The notes beneath the pieces are model-generated. The model worked only from the letters and a program-made list of their open reading frames with translations. It made no database searches and was not told the DNA's origin. A stretch of DNA of 64,000 nucleotides from Teredinibacter purpureus (GTDB lineage: Bacteria; Pseudomonadota; Gammaproteobacteria; Pseudomonadales; Cellvibrionaceae): positions 1,505,501-1,569,500 of the forward strand of contig NZ_CP060092.1 in the NCBI RefSeq assembly GCF_014217335.1. Reading direction: 5' to 3'. Of the stretch, positions 54,949 to 64,000 are shown one piece after another (the stretch's first letter is position 1; the number at the start of each line of letters is the position of its first letter). The position numbers were made by a program, and so were the translations under genes.

Positions 54949-54966
54949 GCCGGCACGGATAGTGCG
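54949..54966 (+). promoter_or_regulatory. sigma-54-like promoter sequence upstream of gltB
   Basis: CCGGCACGGATAGTGCG has the GG-N10-GC spacing and GCACG core of sigma-54 promoters, with one mismatch in each half (CGG for TGG, GTGC for TTGC). It lies about 75 bases before the gltB start. This would fit nitrogen control of glutamate synthase. The match is imperfect and unproven. Confidence 0.3.
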
Positions 54967-55042
54967 TTGAACTTTAGCGCCAGCGTGGAGGTCGATTACC
55001 CTTATTTTCGCACCAATAGCATGCATTAATAGATAGAGTTGA

Positions 55043-58000
55043 ATGAATAAAGTGAATGAGCCTATGAAAACTGGTCTTTACCGGCTGGACGAATTTAAAG
55101 ATAACTGTGGTTTTGGTTTGATTGCCCACTTAAAAGGTGTTCCCAGTCACAAACTGTTATCCACGGGTATTGAAGCCCTCACCTGCATGACCCACCGTGG
55201 CGGAATTGCCGCAGACGGAAAAACGGGTGATGGTTGTGGTTTGCTCATTCAAAAGCCCGATAGCTTCTTGCGTACGATCGCAAAAGAAGAGTTGGGTATA
55301 GAGCTGTCTAAGCAGTACGGTGTTGGCTCATTGATGCTGAGCAACGATGCGGCTGAAGCGGCTGACGCTAAAGTCGTTGTTGAAGAAGAACTTGCAGCAC
55401 AAGGTTTTTCCAATTGCGCATGGCGCGAAGTCCCAACAGATTCGACCTGTCTTGGGCCGATTGCACTGCAAACCTTACCCTCTATTTTTCATCTTTTTGT
55501 GAATACAGAGGACATCGACGACCAAACGTTAAGCGCAAAATTATTTGTTGCTCGCCGCAAAGCCGAAATTCGGATGGCTAAAGCGTCGACGTTTTATATT
55601 GCGAGCCTGAGCAGTAAGGTCTTGTCGTATAAAGGGTTGATGATGCCCGTAGACTTACCTTCTTTTTATACAGACTTAGCTGATGAGCGACTCGAAACCG
55701 CCATCTGTGTTTTTCATCAGCGCTTTTCTACCAACACATTGCCAGAATGGCCGTTGGCTCAGCCGTTTCGTATGTTGGCTCACAATGGTGAAATCAACAC
55801 CATCATGGGCAATCGCAACTGGTCAGTCGCGCGAACCCAAAAATTTCAAACGCCATTGTTACCCAACGTTGACGATATAGTACCGCTTGTCAATCGCACC
55901 GGTTCAGATTCGTCAAGCCTCGATAATATGCTTGAACTGCTTTTAATCGGTGGTATGGAGCTTCATCGAGCTGCGCGCATGCTCGTTCCGCCTGCATGGC
56001 AGAATGTTGAGCATATGGACGCCGATCTTAAAGCGTTTTATGAATACAACTCGATGCATATCGAACCATGGGATGGCCCCGCAGGTTTAGTGGTGACCGA
56101 CGGTCGCTATGCGGTTTGTACTCTTGATCGTAACGGTCTACGCCCATCCCGGTGGGTAATCACCAAAGATGACATCATTACCGTCGCTTCTGAAATAGGC
56201 GTGTACGATTACTCTCCGGAAGACGTAGTGGCCAAAGGTCGTTTAGGCCCTGGCCAAATGTTGTCGGTAGATACGGAAACAGGCAAGCTTTACCATACCG
56301 CTGATATCGACCAAATGCTTAAAACTGGCCAGCCTTACCTTAAATGGATGAAAGAGCAGGCGGTACGGATTGAGTCAAACCTCGATCGTGAGCAAGCTGA
56401 ACATAGTCTAGATGCCGATCAGGTTGAAACGGCAATGAAAATGTTTCAGGTAAGTTTCGAAGAGTGTGACCAAGTGCTACGCCCACTCGCAGAGGCGGGC
56501 CAAGAAGCGGTTGGCTCGATGGGTGACGATACCCCAATGGCCGTACTGTCTGAAAAGCGTCGCGCACTTTATGATTACTTCCGACAGCAATTCGCTCAGG
56601 TAACAAACCCGCCGATCGATCCGTTACGCGAAGCCATCGTTATGTCTTTGGAAACGTGTATTGGCCGTGAATTATCTGTATTCGATGAAACGCCCGAACA
56701 CGCCAATCGGGTTATTTTGACGAGCCCTGTTTTATCGCCCGCAAAATTTCGAGCGCTTCAACAGCTAGATAGCCAAGGCTTTGAATCGACAACCATTGAC
56801 CTTAACTACGATGCTTCTACTTTGAACCTTAAGCAGGCTTTAGAGTTAATGCTCGAGGATGTTGTAGCACAGGTGAAATCCGGCAAAACCGTTATCGTGT
56901 TATCGGATTTAGCTATTATTGAGGGCAAACTTCCCATCCACGCACTCCTTGCTACCGGAGCCGTTCATCACAGGTTAACGCGCGAAGGCTTGCGTTGCGA
57001 TGCCAATATTATTGTTGAAACTGCCACCGCTAGAGACTCGCATCATATAGCAATGCTTATCGGGTATGGCGCTACGGCTGTATACCCCTATCTTAGCTAT
57101 TACGTGATAGAGCGCCTAATTAACAAGGGCGAATTAATTGCTGATTATGCCGACGCGAGTACGAATTATCGTAAGGGTTTGGCTAAAGGCCTCTTAAAAA
57201 TTCTTTCAAAGATGGGTATTTCAACCATCGCCTCATATCGTGGCGCGCAATTATTCGAAGCGGTTGGCTTATCAGAAGACGTTGTGGAGAGTTGTTTTGT
57301 TGGCACTGTTAGTCGCGTCAAAGGTGCCGATTTCAGTGATATAGAAATTGATCAAAAATCATTGGCAAAAGATGCTTGGAAAGCTCGAAAAGGTATTGAA
57401 CCCGGCGGATTGCTAAAATATATGCACGGTCAGGAATATCACGCCTTTAACCCCGATGTCGTCCAAACCTTACAAAAAGCGGTTCAATCAGGTGAATATT
57501 CAGCGTGGAAAGAGTACGCCGCGTTGGTTAACCATCGGCCAACCGCGACGCTGAGAGACCTTTTAGAGCTAAAGGAAGGCGCTGCACAAGCCATACCGCT
57601 AGCCGACGTTGAGCCGATGGAATCTATCGTGCGTCGTTTCGATTCGGCAGCGATGTCTTTGGGTGCTCTAGGGCCAGAAGCGCATGAAGCTTTAGCGCAG
57701 GCCATGAATACCTTGGGTGGTCGCTCAAATAGCGGCGAAGGTGGTGAAGACCCTATTCGTTTTGGTACCAATAAAGTCTCGAAAATTAAACAAGTTGCCT
57801 CGGGTCGTTTTGGTGTGACGCCTCATTACCTTGTTAACGCCGAGGTATTACAGATTAAAGTGGCGCAAGGCGCTAAACCGGGTGAAGGTGGCCAGCTACC
57901 CGGTGGAAAAGTGGATGAGTTGATTGCTCGTTTGCGATATTCCGCTCCCGGGGTGACGCTTATTTCGCCGCCGCCGCATCATGATATTTACTCGATCGAA

Positions 58001-59515
58001 GATTTGGCTCAGCTCATTTTCGATTTAAAGCAGGTAAACCCAGACGCGCTCGTGTCCGTGAAATTGGTGTCTCGACCTGGCGTAGGTACCATTGCCGCCG
58101 GCGTTGCAAAGGCGTATGCCGACCTCATTACCATTTCCGGTTATGACGGTGGTACGGCAGCAAGCCCATTGACCTCTATCCGTTATGCGGGCTCCCCATG
58201 GGAATTAGGGCTTGCCGAAACTCACCAAACACTGCGTGCGAACGATTTGCGCGGCAAGGTTCGAGTGCAAACGGATGGTGGTTTGAAATCTGGTCTGGAT
58301 GTTGTTAAAGCCGCTATTCTAGGTGCCGAAAGCTATGGCTTTGGAACGGCTCCAATGGTCGCGCTGGGCTGTAAGTATTTGCGTATTTGTCACTTAAATA
58401 ACTGCGCTACCGGCATAGCCACCCAACAAGAAGTTTTGCGTAAAGAGCATTACATTGGCACTGTTGAAATGGCCATGAACTTCTTTAAATTTGTAGCTGA
58501 AGAAGCGCGAGAGTGGATGGCGAAACTGGGTGTTCGCAACCTAGAAGAATTGATTGGTCGTGTAGATCTTCTAGAAGCTATTGAAGGAAATACTGAGAAG
58601 CAACGTAAACTGGATTTAAGTCCAATGTTGTATACAGATGCTTTACTCGACAGTAAACCTCAGTTCTGCCAGTCCGAACGCAATGAGCCTTTTGATAAGG
58701 GCCTATTGGCTGAAGATATGGTGGCTACCGTATTACCGGCCATAGACGCGAAATTGGGTGGTGAATTTACCTTTCACATCACCAACTGTGATCGTTCAGT
58801 CGGTGCACGTATTAGTGGTGAAATAGCAAAACGTCATGGCAACCAGGGCATGGCTGACAAGCCCATCACACTGAAGTTAACCGGTATCGCTGGCCAAAGT
58901 TTCGGTGTGTGGAATGCGGGTGGCCTGAATATGTTGCTTGAAGGTGATGCGAACGATTACGTCGGTAAGGGAATGGCTGGCGGAAAACTGGTTATTCGTC
59001 CGCCTAAAGGTTCAACTTTTGCCAGTCAAGATACCAGTATTATGGGCAATACATGTTTATACGGCGCTACCGGAGGCAAGGTCTTCGCCGCAGGAAGTGC
59101 GGGTGAGCGCTGTGGTGTGCGTAATTCTGGGGCTCATGTTGTCGTCGAGGGCGCTGGCGATCACTGTTGTGAATATATGACGGGCGGTATCGTGACGGTA
59201 TTAGGTGAAACCGGTGTGAATTTTGGTGCCGGTATGACTGGTGGGTTTGCCTACGTACTGGACGAGAAAAACAGATTTGTCGATAGATACAATCATGAGT
59301 TGGTCGATATCACCCGGGTTAATACGGAATCGCTTGAGCCACATCGTAATCATCTCCGTGGCGTGATCAAAGAGTTTGTCAGAGAAACTGAAAGTGTGTG
59401 GGGCCAGCATTTGCTCGATAACTTTAGTGATTACGTTGGTAAGTTTTGGTTGGTCAAACCCAAAGCTGCCGATTTAGACAGTATGTTGCACAGCGTTAAA
59501 AAGCGCGGTGAATAA
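55043..59515 (+). CDS. gltB: glutamate synthase (NADPH) large subunit
   Basis: The 1490-residue large subunit that transfers glutamine's amide nitrogen to 2-oxoglutarate. The class-II amidotransferase domain starts at C22 (D-N-C-G-F-G), and the few residues before it must be removed. The FMN-binding synthase domain lies around 850-1230 and includes a three-cysteine cluster site ([12 protein letters not shown]) for the [3Fe-4S] centre. The beta-helical C-terminal domain (about 1250-1470) has the G-A repeats typical of GXGXG. An alternative start is ATG 55064 (M-K-T-G-L-Y-R), nearer the Pseudomonas form. gltD lies 92 bases after it. Confidence 0.97.
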   Translation: MNKVNEPMKTGLYRLDEFKDNCGFGLIAHLKGVPSHKLLSTGIEALTCMTHRGGIAADGKTGDGCGLLIQKPDSFLRTIAKEELGIELSKQYGVGSLMLSNDAAEAADAKVVVEEELAAQGFSNCAWREVPTDSTCLGPIALQTLPSIFHLFVNTEDIDDQTLSAKLFVARRKAEIRMAKASTFYIASLSSKVLSYKGLMMPVDLPSFYTDLADERLETAICVFHQRFSTNTLPEWPLAQPFRMLAHNGEINTIMGNRNWSVARTQKFQTPLLPNVDDIVPLVNRTGSDSSSLDNMLELLLIGGMELHRAARMLVPPAWQNVEHMDADLKAFYEYNSMHIEPWDGPAGLVVTDGRYAVCTLDRNGLRPSRWVITKDDIITVASEIGVYDYSPEDVVAKGRLGPGQMLSVDTETGKLYHTADIDQMLKTGQPYLKWMKEQAVRIESNLDREQAEHSLDADQVETAMKMFQVSFEECDQVLRPLAEAGQEAVGSMGDDTPMAVLSEKRRALYDYFRQQFAQVTNPPIDPLREAIVMSLETCIGRELSVFDETPEHANRVILTSPVLSPAKFRALQQLDSQGFESTTIDLNYDASTLNLKQALELMLEDVVAQVKSGKTVIVLSDLAIIEGKLPIHALLATGAVHHRLTREGLRCDANIIVETATARDSHHIAMLIGYGATAVYPYLSYYVIERLINKGELIADYADASTNYRKGLAKGLLKILSKMGISTIASYRGAQLFEAVGLSEDVVESCFVGTVSRVKGADFSDIEIDQKSLAKDAWKARKGIEPGGLLKYMHGQEYHAFNPDVVQTLQKAVQSGEYSAWKEYAALVNHRPTATLRDLLELKEGAAQAIPLADVEPMESIVRRFDSAAMSLGALGPEAHEALAQAMNTLGGRSNSGEGGEDPIRFGTNKVSKIKQVASGRFGVTPHYLVNAEVLQIKVAQGAKPGEGGQLPGGKVDELIARLRYSAPGVTLISPPPHHDIYSIEDLAQLIFDLKQVNPDALVSVKLVSRPGVGTIAAGVAKAYADLITISGYDGGTAASPLTSIRYAGSPWELGLAETHQTLRANDLRGKVRVQTDGGLKSGLDVVKAAILGAESYGFGTAPMVALGCKYLRICHLNNCATGIATQQEVLRKEHYIGTVEMAMNFFKFVAEEAREWMAKLGVRNLEELIGRVDLLEAIEGNTEKQRKLDLSPMLYTDALLDSKPQFCQSERNEPFDKGLLAEDMVATVLPAIDAKLGGEFTFHITNCDRSVGARISGEIAKRHGNQGMADKPITLKLTGIAGQSFGVWNAGGLNMLLEGDANDYVGKGMAGGKLVIRPPKGSTFASQDTSIMGNTCLYGATGGKVFAAGSAGERCGVRNSGAHVVVEGAGDHCCEYMTGGIVTVLGETGVNFGAGMTGGFAYVLDEKNRFVDRYNHELVDITRVNTESLEPHRNHLRGVIKEFVRETESVWGQHLLDNFSDYVGKFWLVKPKAADLDSMLHSVKKRGE

Positions 59516-59559
59516 TTAACACAATTATCAATGGCCGTTAATAACGCGGCGATTATTGA

Positions 59560-61026
<1,467 letters not shown>

Positions 61027-61096
61027 TTAAAAAACGCGGCTGGTTGTCTCATGGCCGGCCTTTCAGTACCGACAATAACGACTGACTTGCCTGCCC

Positions 61097-62161
61097 ATGA
61101 TTGAATTAAAGAACGACCGTTTTCTCCGCGCGTTATTACGCCAACCTGTTGATGTAACCCCTGTTTGGATGATGCGCCAAGCAGGGCGATATTTGCCAGA
61201 ATATCGTGCTGCCCGCGCGCGCGCGGGCGATTTTATGGGGCTCTGCACTAACCCGCAAAGGGCCTGTGAAGTTACCATGCAGCCGTTGGAGCGTTACCCC
61301 CTAGACGCCGCTATTCTCTTTTCCGATATTCTTACCATTCCAGATGCAATGGGGTTAGGCCTCTACTTTGAAACGGGTGAAGGCCCAAAGTTTCGCAAGC
61401 CGGTACGTACCTCGAAAGACGTTGAAGCGCTTCCTGTCGTCAATACTGAAAACGAACTCACATATGTGATCGATGCCGTATCGACCATTCGCCACGAGCT
61501 TAATGGAAGCGTGCCGTTAATTGGTTTTTCGGGCAGCCCATGGACGTTGATGACCTATATGGTTGAGGGCGGCTCGAGCAAAGATTTTCGCCGAGCAAAA
61601 ACAATGCTGTATAACCAGCCCGAAGTTGCGCAGCTATTGCTTGATAAGCTCGTGCTTTCGGTAACCGACTATCTCAACGCCCAAATACGCGCCGGTGCCC
61701 AGGCGGTCCAAATTTTCGATACCTGGGGTGGAGCCTTATCGCATGAGGCCTACTTAAAGTATTCGCTAGCGCCTATGCAGCGCATTGTAGATGGTCTTAT
61801 CAAAGAGCACGAAGGTCGCCAAGTCCCCGTCATTCTTTTTACAAAAGGTGGCGGCCAATGGCTAGAATCTATGGCTGCAACGGGGGCGACCGCATTAGGC
61901 TTGGACTGGACGACGGATATAAGTGTTGCTCGCGCAAGAGTTGGCGATACTGTTGCGCTACAAGGCAACATGGATCCCACTATTCTATATGCCAGCCCAG
62001 ACCGAATTCGTGAAGAGGTAGGTCGTATTCTTAAATCGTATGGCGCGGGTAGTGGCCATGTATTTAATCTCGGGCACGGTATCACGCCAGAAGTAGACCC
62101 AGAGCATGCCGGAGCTTTCATTAATGCGGTACACGACCTATCAAGTGAATATCACGGCTGA
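61097..62161 (+). CDS. hemE: uroporphyrinogen decarboxylase
   Basis: A 354-residue haem-pathway enzyme that converts uroporphyrinogen III to coproporphyrinogen [18 protein letters not shown] is the substrate-binding signature near residue 22-36, and G-F-S-G-S-P-W-T-L is the second. It follows gltD as in Pseudomonas. Confidence 0.98.
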   Translation: MIELKNDRFLRALLRQPVDVTPVWMMRQAGRYLPEYRAARARAGDFMGLCTNPQRACEVTMQPLERYPLDAAILFSDILTIPDAMGLGLYFETGEGPKFRKPVRTSKDVEALPVVNTENELTYVIDAVSTIRHELNGSVPLIGFSGSPWTLMTYMVEGGSSKDFRRAKTMLYNQPEVAQLLLDKLVLSVTDYLNAQIRAGAQAVQIFDTWGGALSHEAYLKYSLAPMQRIVDGLIKEHEGRQVPVILFTKGGGQWLESMAATGATALGLDWTTDISVARARVGDTVALQGNMDPTILYASPDRIREEVGRILKSYGAGSGHVFNLGHGITPEVDPEHAGAFINAVHDLSSEYHG

Positions 62162-62325
62162 AACATATCGATTAATGGTATTTGGTAATTAGCAATACCT
62201 TTGTTTATATTTATATCGAATATAAACCCTAATAAAGTATGTGTCTGGTCGTCAATTTCTTCGATTCGCCAATCAATTGCCCTTACGCAATAAGGGCTCT
62301 TACGCTTATAATTTGATCGGAGCAT
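62152..62325 (-). CDS. possible small antisense protein
   Basis: A minus-strand frame of 57 codons ends inside the last codons of hemE. The C-terminal half ([13 protein letters not shown]) has protein-like composition, but no ribosome-binding site precedes the ATG and no family was recognised. It may be chance in AT-rich sequence; treat it as weak. Confidence 0.15.
   Translation of the reverse strand: MLRSNYKRKSPYCVRAIDWRIEEIDDQTHTLLGFIFDININKGIANYQIPLIDMFQP
62279..62297 (+). terminator. hairpin downstream of hemE
   Basis: GCCCTTA and TAAGGGC pair perfectly around CGCAA, 118 bases after the hemE stop. Short T-containing sequence follows. It is a possible terminator for the gltBD-hemE run. 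Confidence 0.4.
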
Positions 62326-62423
62326 TTTGGCGCGAAAATACACTTTTCGTGCTAGTCTACGACGTCACTCCGAAAAATGAGGAGTGGTGACATAATAGAG
62401 CCTTTGCGTAAGAGGATAATTTC

Positions 62424-63803
62424 TTGGGAATTAAGCAGGTCAAGATTGATGCCAACGAGCTAACCGTTGGCATGTTTGTGTCTGGTCTAGATAGGCCATG
62501 GACGCAAACGCCTTTTCCGCTCCAAGGGTTCTATATTCGCGACCTTGATGAAATTAAAGAACTAAAGGTGCACTGCAATTTTGTTTACATCGATGTTGCT
62601 AAGGGCACCGCACCGGTAAAAACCAATCTTAGAAAGCTAACGGCTCGCTCTAGCGGTGGGCGAAAAGCTGCTCGCGCACCGAAGCTCACACGAATAGTGG
62701 ATGTGGCGCCGTTAAAAATTCGGCGCGATGTGTATCGCGAAATTGATCCTCTCGAAAAAGAAATTGGCCCTGCACGCGAACTTCATCAGCAAATGTATGA
62801 TGCGGTCGGCAGCGTCATGGGGCATGTTAATCAAGATCATCATCATGTGCCCATAAATGAAACTAAGCGTGTGGCGAGCCAAATGGTCGATAGCGTGCTG
62901 CGCAGCCCCGATGCTTTTACGTGGTTAAGCCGCGTTCGCGATAAAGACGAATACACCTATTCTCATGCCGTACGTTCGGCGGTTTGGGCCATTTTATTTG
63001 GTCGACATATAGGCCTGCCTAAAGCAGATTTAGATGTTTTGGCGATGGGGGTACTCCTTAAAGATATTGGTAAAACACGTTTGCCCCGGCATTTGCTTGA
63101 GAAAAAACAGCGTAGCGAAACTGAGCAAGAGGCGTATGAGAAGTTTATCGATTACGGTGTAGAAATTTTACGTAAGCTGCCCGATGTTCAGCCGCGTGTA
63201 ACGTCCGTTGTTAAAACGCATTGTGAACGCGTAAATGGCAGTGGTTATCCGCAGCATTTGCGCGGTGATAAAATTCCTTTACTGGGTAAGATTGCGGGTA
63301 TTGTCACTTTTTACGATGAAACGGTGAACCCGCGTGGTGAAGGGCATCCGCTATCACCGTCTAAAGCTGTCGCGAGACTGTATGAATTACGGGAAGTGGA
63401 ATTTCAAGAAGAATTGGTTGTAGAATTTATTCGGGCGATTGGTTTATACCCAACAGGCACATTAGTTGAATTGTCTACGGGCGAAGTGGGTGTTGTGGTT
63501 GAGCAAAATTTTGATCGACGTTTGAAGCCTGTCGTAATGGTCGTTCTAGATGCTTACAAGCAACTATTGCGTGCGCCCGAATTAGTTAATTTAGCGGCAG
63601 AAGAGCGCGATAAACAAGCAAAATTAGATTCCGGTAAGTACCATCCGTCTGAAATACAGCGTATTGAAATTTTGCAAGATTTACAGCCGGGCGCTTATGA
63701 CATAGATGTGGCCGGTATTCGCGATAAATACATTCAACGCAAGCAAGGCAAAGGCCTGCTGGGGTTGTTTAAGCGTTCAGGGTTAAAGCTACCGGGCTTT
63801 TAA
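62424..63803 (+). CDS. HD-GYP-like protein with DUF3391, altered metal site
   Basis: A 459-residue protein with an N-terminal DUF3391 domain (about 1-130) and a C-terminal HD-GYP region (about 150-340), the class of cyclic di-GMP phosphodiesterases. The GYP-like motif is intact as N-G-S-G-Y-P, but the HD pair is K213-D214 (L-L-K-D-I-G-K) and the H-H-E pair is H266-C267-E268. The central metal ligands are therefore changed, and it may bind rather than cut the nucleotide. Translation starts at TTG 62424, 8 bases after AGAGGA. It is followed by a convergent ogt. Confidence 0.85.
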   Translation: MGIKQVKIDANELTVGMFVSGLDRPWTQTPFPLQGFYIRDLDEIKELKVHCNFVYIDVAKGTAPVKTNLRKLTARSSGGRKAARAPKLTRIVDVAPLKIRRDVYREIDPLEKEIGPARELHQQMYDAVGSVMGHVNQDHHHVPINETKRVASQMVDSVLRSPDAFTWLSRVRDKDEYTYSHAVRSAVWAILFGRHIGLPKADLDVLAMGVLLKDIGKTRLPRHLLEKKQRSETEQEAYEKFIDYGVEILRKLPDVQPRVTSVVKTHCERVNGSGYPQHLRGDKIPLLGKIAGIVTFYDETVNPRGEGHPLSPSKAVARLYELREVEFQEELVVEFIRAIGLYPTGTLVELSTGEVGVVVEQNFDRRLKPVVMVVLDAYKQLLRAPELVNLAAEERDKQAKLDSGKYHPSEIQRIEILQDLQPGAYDIDVAGIRDKYIQRKQGKGLLGLFKRSGLKLPGF

Positions 63804-63806
63804 CCT

Positions 63807-64000
63807 TTATGGTATTAACAACTCTTTTGCTAGGAGTAAGGTTTTTTTATCCAAGCCCCATCTATACCCTCCTAACAACCCGCTCTCCCGTATCACTCGA
63901 TGACACGGTATAAGCACTGCAACGGGATTTTTGCCAATGGCGGTGCCTGCCGCTCGGCTGGCGTTTGGGTTACCTACTTTAACCGCTACTTCACCATAAC
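63807..64000 (-). CDS. ogt: methylated-DNA-protein-cysteine methyltransferase, C-terminal part
   Basis: A minus-strand frame enters from the right edge and ends at 63807. It carries the P-C-H-R-V active-site motif of O6-alkylguanine-DNA alkyltransferases, with V-G-N-P-N-A-S-R-A-A-G before it and G-G-Y-R-W-G-L-D-K-K after. The cysteine takes the alkyl group from the base. About 64 residues are visible; the rest lies outside the window. Two DNA alkylation repair genes thus sit at opposite ends of this window, which may be chance. Confidence 0.93.
   Translation of the reverse strand, partial: YGEVAVKVGNPNASRAAGTAIGKNPVAVLIPCHRVIRESGLLGGYRWGLDKKTLLLAKELLIP

Larger units (their letters stand above)
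54616..55042. other. gap between damX and gltB
   Basis: This 427-base gap holds no supported protein. At the left a structured segment ends in a terminator (54718-54747). The right part carries a sigma-54-like match (54949-54966) and AT-rich sequence before gltB. The segment at about 54640-54747 could also be a small RNA. Confidence 0.4.

Overview
The window is a stretch of chromosome from a gammaproteobacterium, most likely a marine, Pseudomonas-related or Cellvibrio/Saccharophagus-like organism. The evidence is gene content and gene order. Several blocks follow the order known from Pseudomonas: rplM-rpsI-petA-petB-sspA-sspB; dolP-diaA-yraN-lpoA with rsmI divergent; ubiB-ubiJ-ubiE ... hslU-hslV-SPOR ... 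priA-rpmE; and mrcA, pilMNOPQ-aroK-aroB-damX-gltB-gltD-hemE. No tRNA, rRNA, CRISPR array, transposase or phage gene was seen, and the species itself cannot be named from the sequence. Layout from left to right: 1-3577 holds the tail of a DNA alkylation repair gene, a DUF5916 cell-envelope protein and an EamA-type transporter. 3871-7467 is a three-gene fumarate reductase/succinate dehydrogenase operon (order C-A-B). Its membrane subunit carries the same four haem histidines and the key glutamates as the Wolinella succinogenes enzyme. 7468-10773 is an accessory interval with an orphan substrate-binding-like protein, a secreted cysteine-containing protein and two gene fossils. 10774-16015 holds degS, zapG, zapE, a second orphan substrate-binding-like protein, and rplM-rpsI. 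16458-20333 holds the cytochrome bc1 genes, with cytochrome b and c1 fused in one frame, and the stringent starvation proteins SspA and SspB. 20527-25918 is an inserted set: Yip1 membrane protein, exonuclease, M48 protease, LemA and thiolase. 25948-30281 holds cell-envelope and housekeeping genes (dolP, diaA, yraN, lpoA, rsmI). 30402-31493 carries two proteins of unknown function. 32076-38291 is a leftward block: SPOR protein, hslV-hslU, DUF971, ubiE, ubiJ, ubiB. 38661-40814 is a large Ig-like lipoprotein, followed by priA, rpmE and mrcA. 46371-54615 is the type IV pilus assembly operon pilMNOPQ running into aroK-aroB-damX. 55043-63803 holds gltB-gltD, hemE and an HD-GYP-type protein, and the window ends in a partial ogt gene. 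How the genes fit together: the fumarate reductase and cytochrome bc1 complexes and the three ubiquinone genes serve the respiratory chain. LpoA, PBP1a, DamX, ZapG, ZapE and the SPOR protein serve peptidoglycan synthesis and division. DegS and SspB both belong to the envelope-stress route that feeds RseA to ClpXP, as known in E. coli. GltBD, AroKB and HemE are core biosynthesis. The most unusual observations are these. Fossils at 8822-9013 are a degenerate degS tail and a degenerate frdB tail, placed exactly as the junction of an old tandem duplication of the frdB-degS interval. A four-cysteine C-terminal module is shared by two otherwise unrelated secreted proteins (9257-10198 and 31173-31493). 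The others are a Wolinella-type dihaem fumarate reductase in a gammaproteobacterium, the fused cytochrome b-c1 gene, and an HD-GYP protein that has lost canonical metal ligands.
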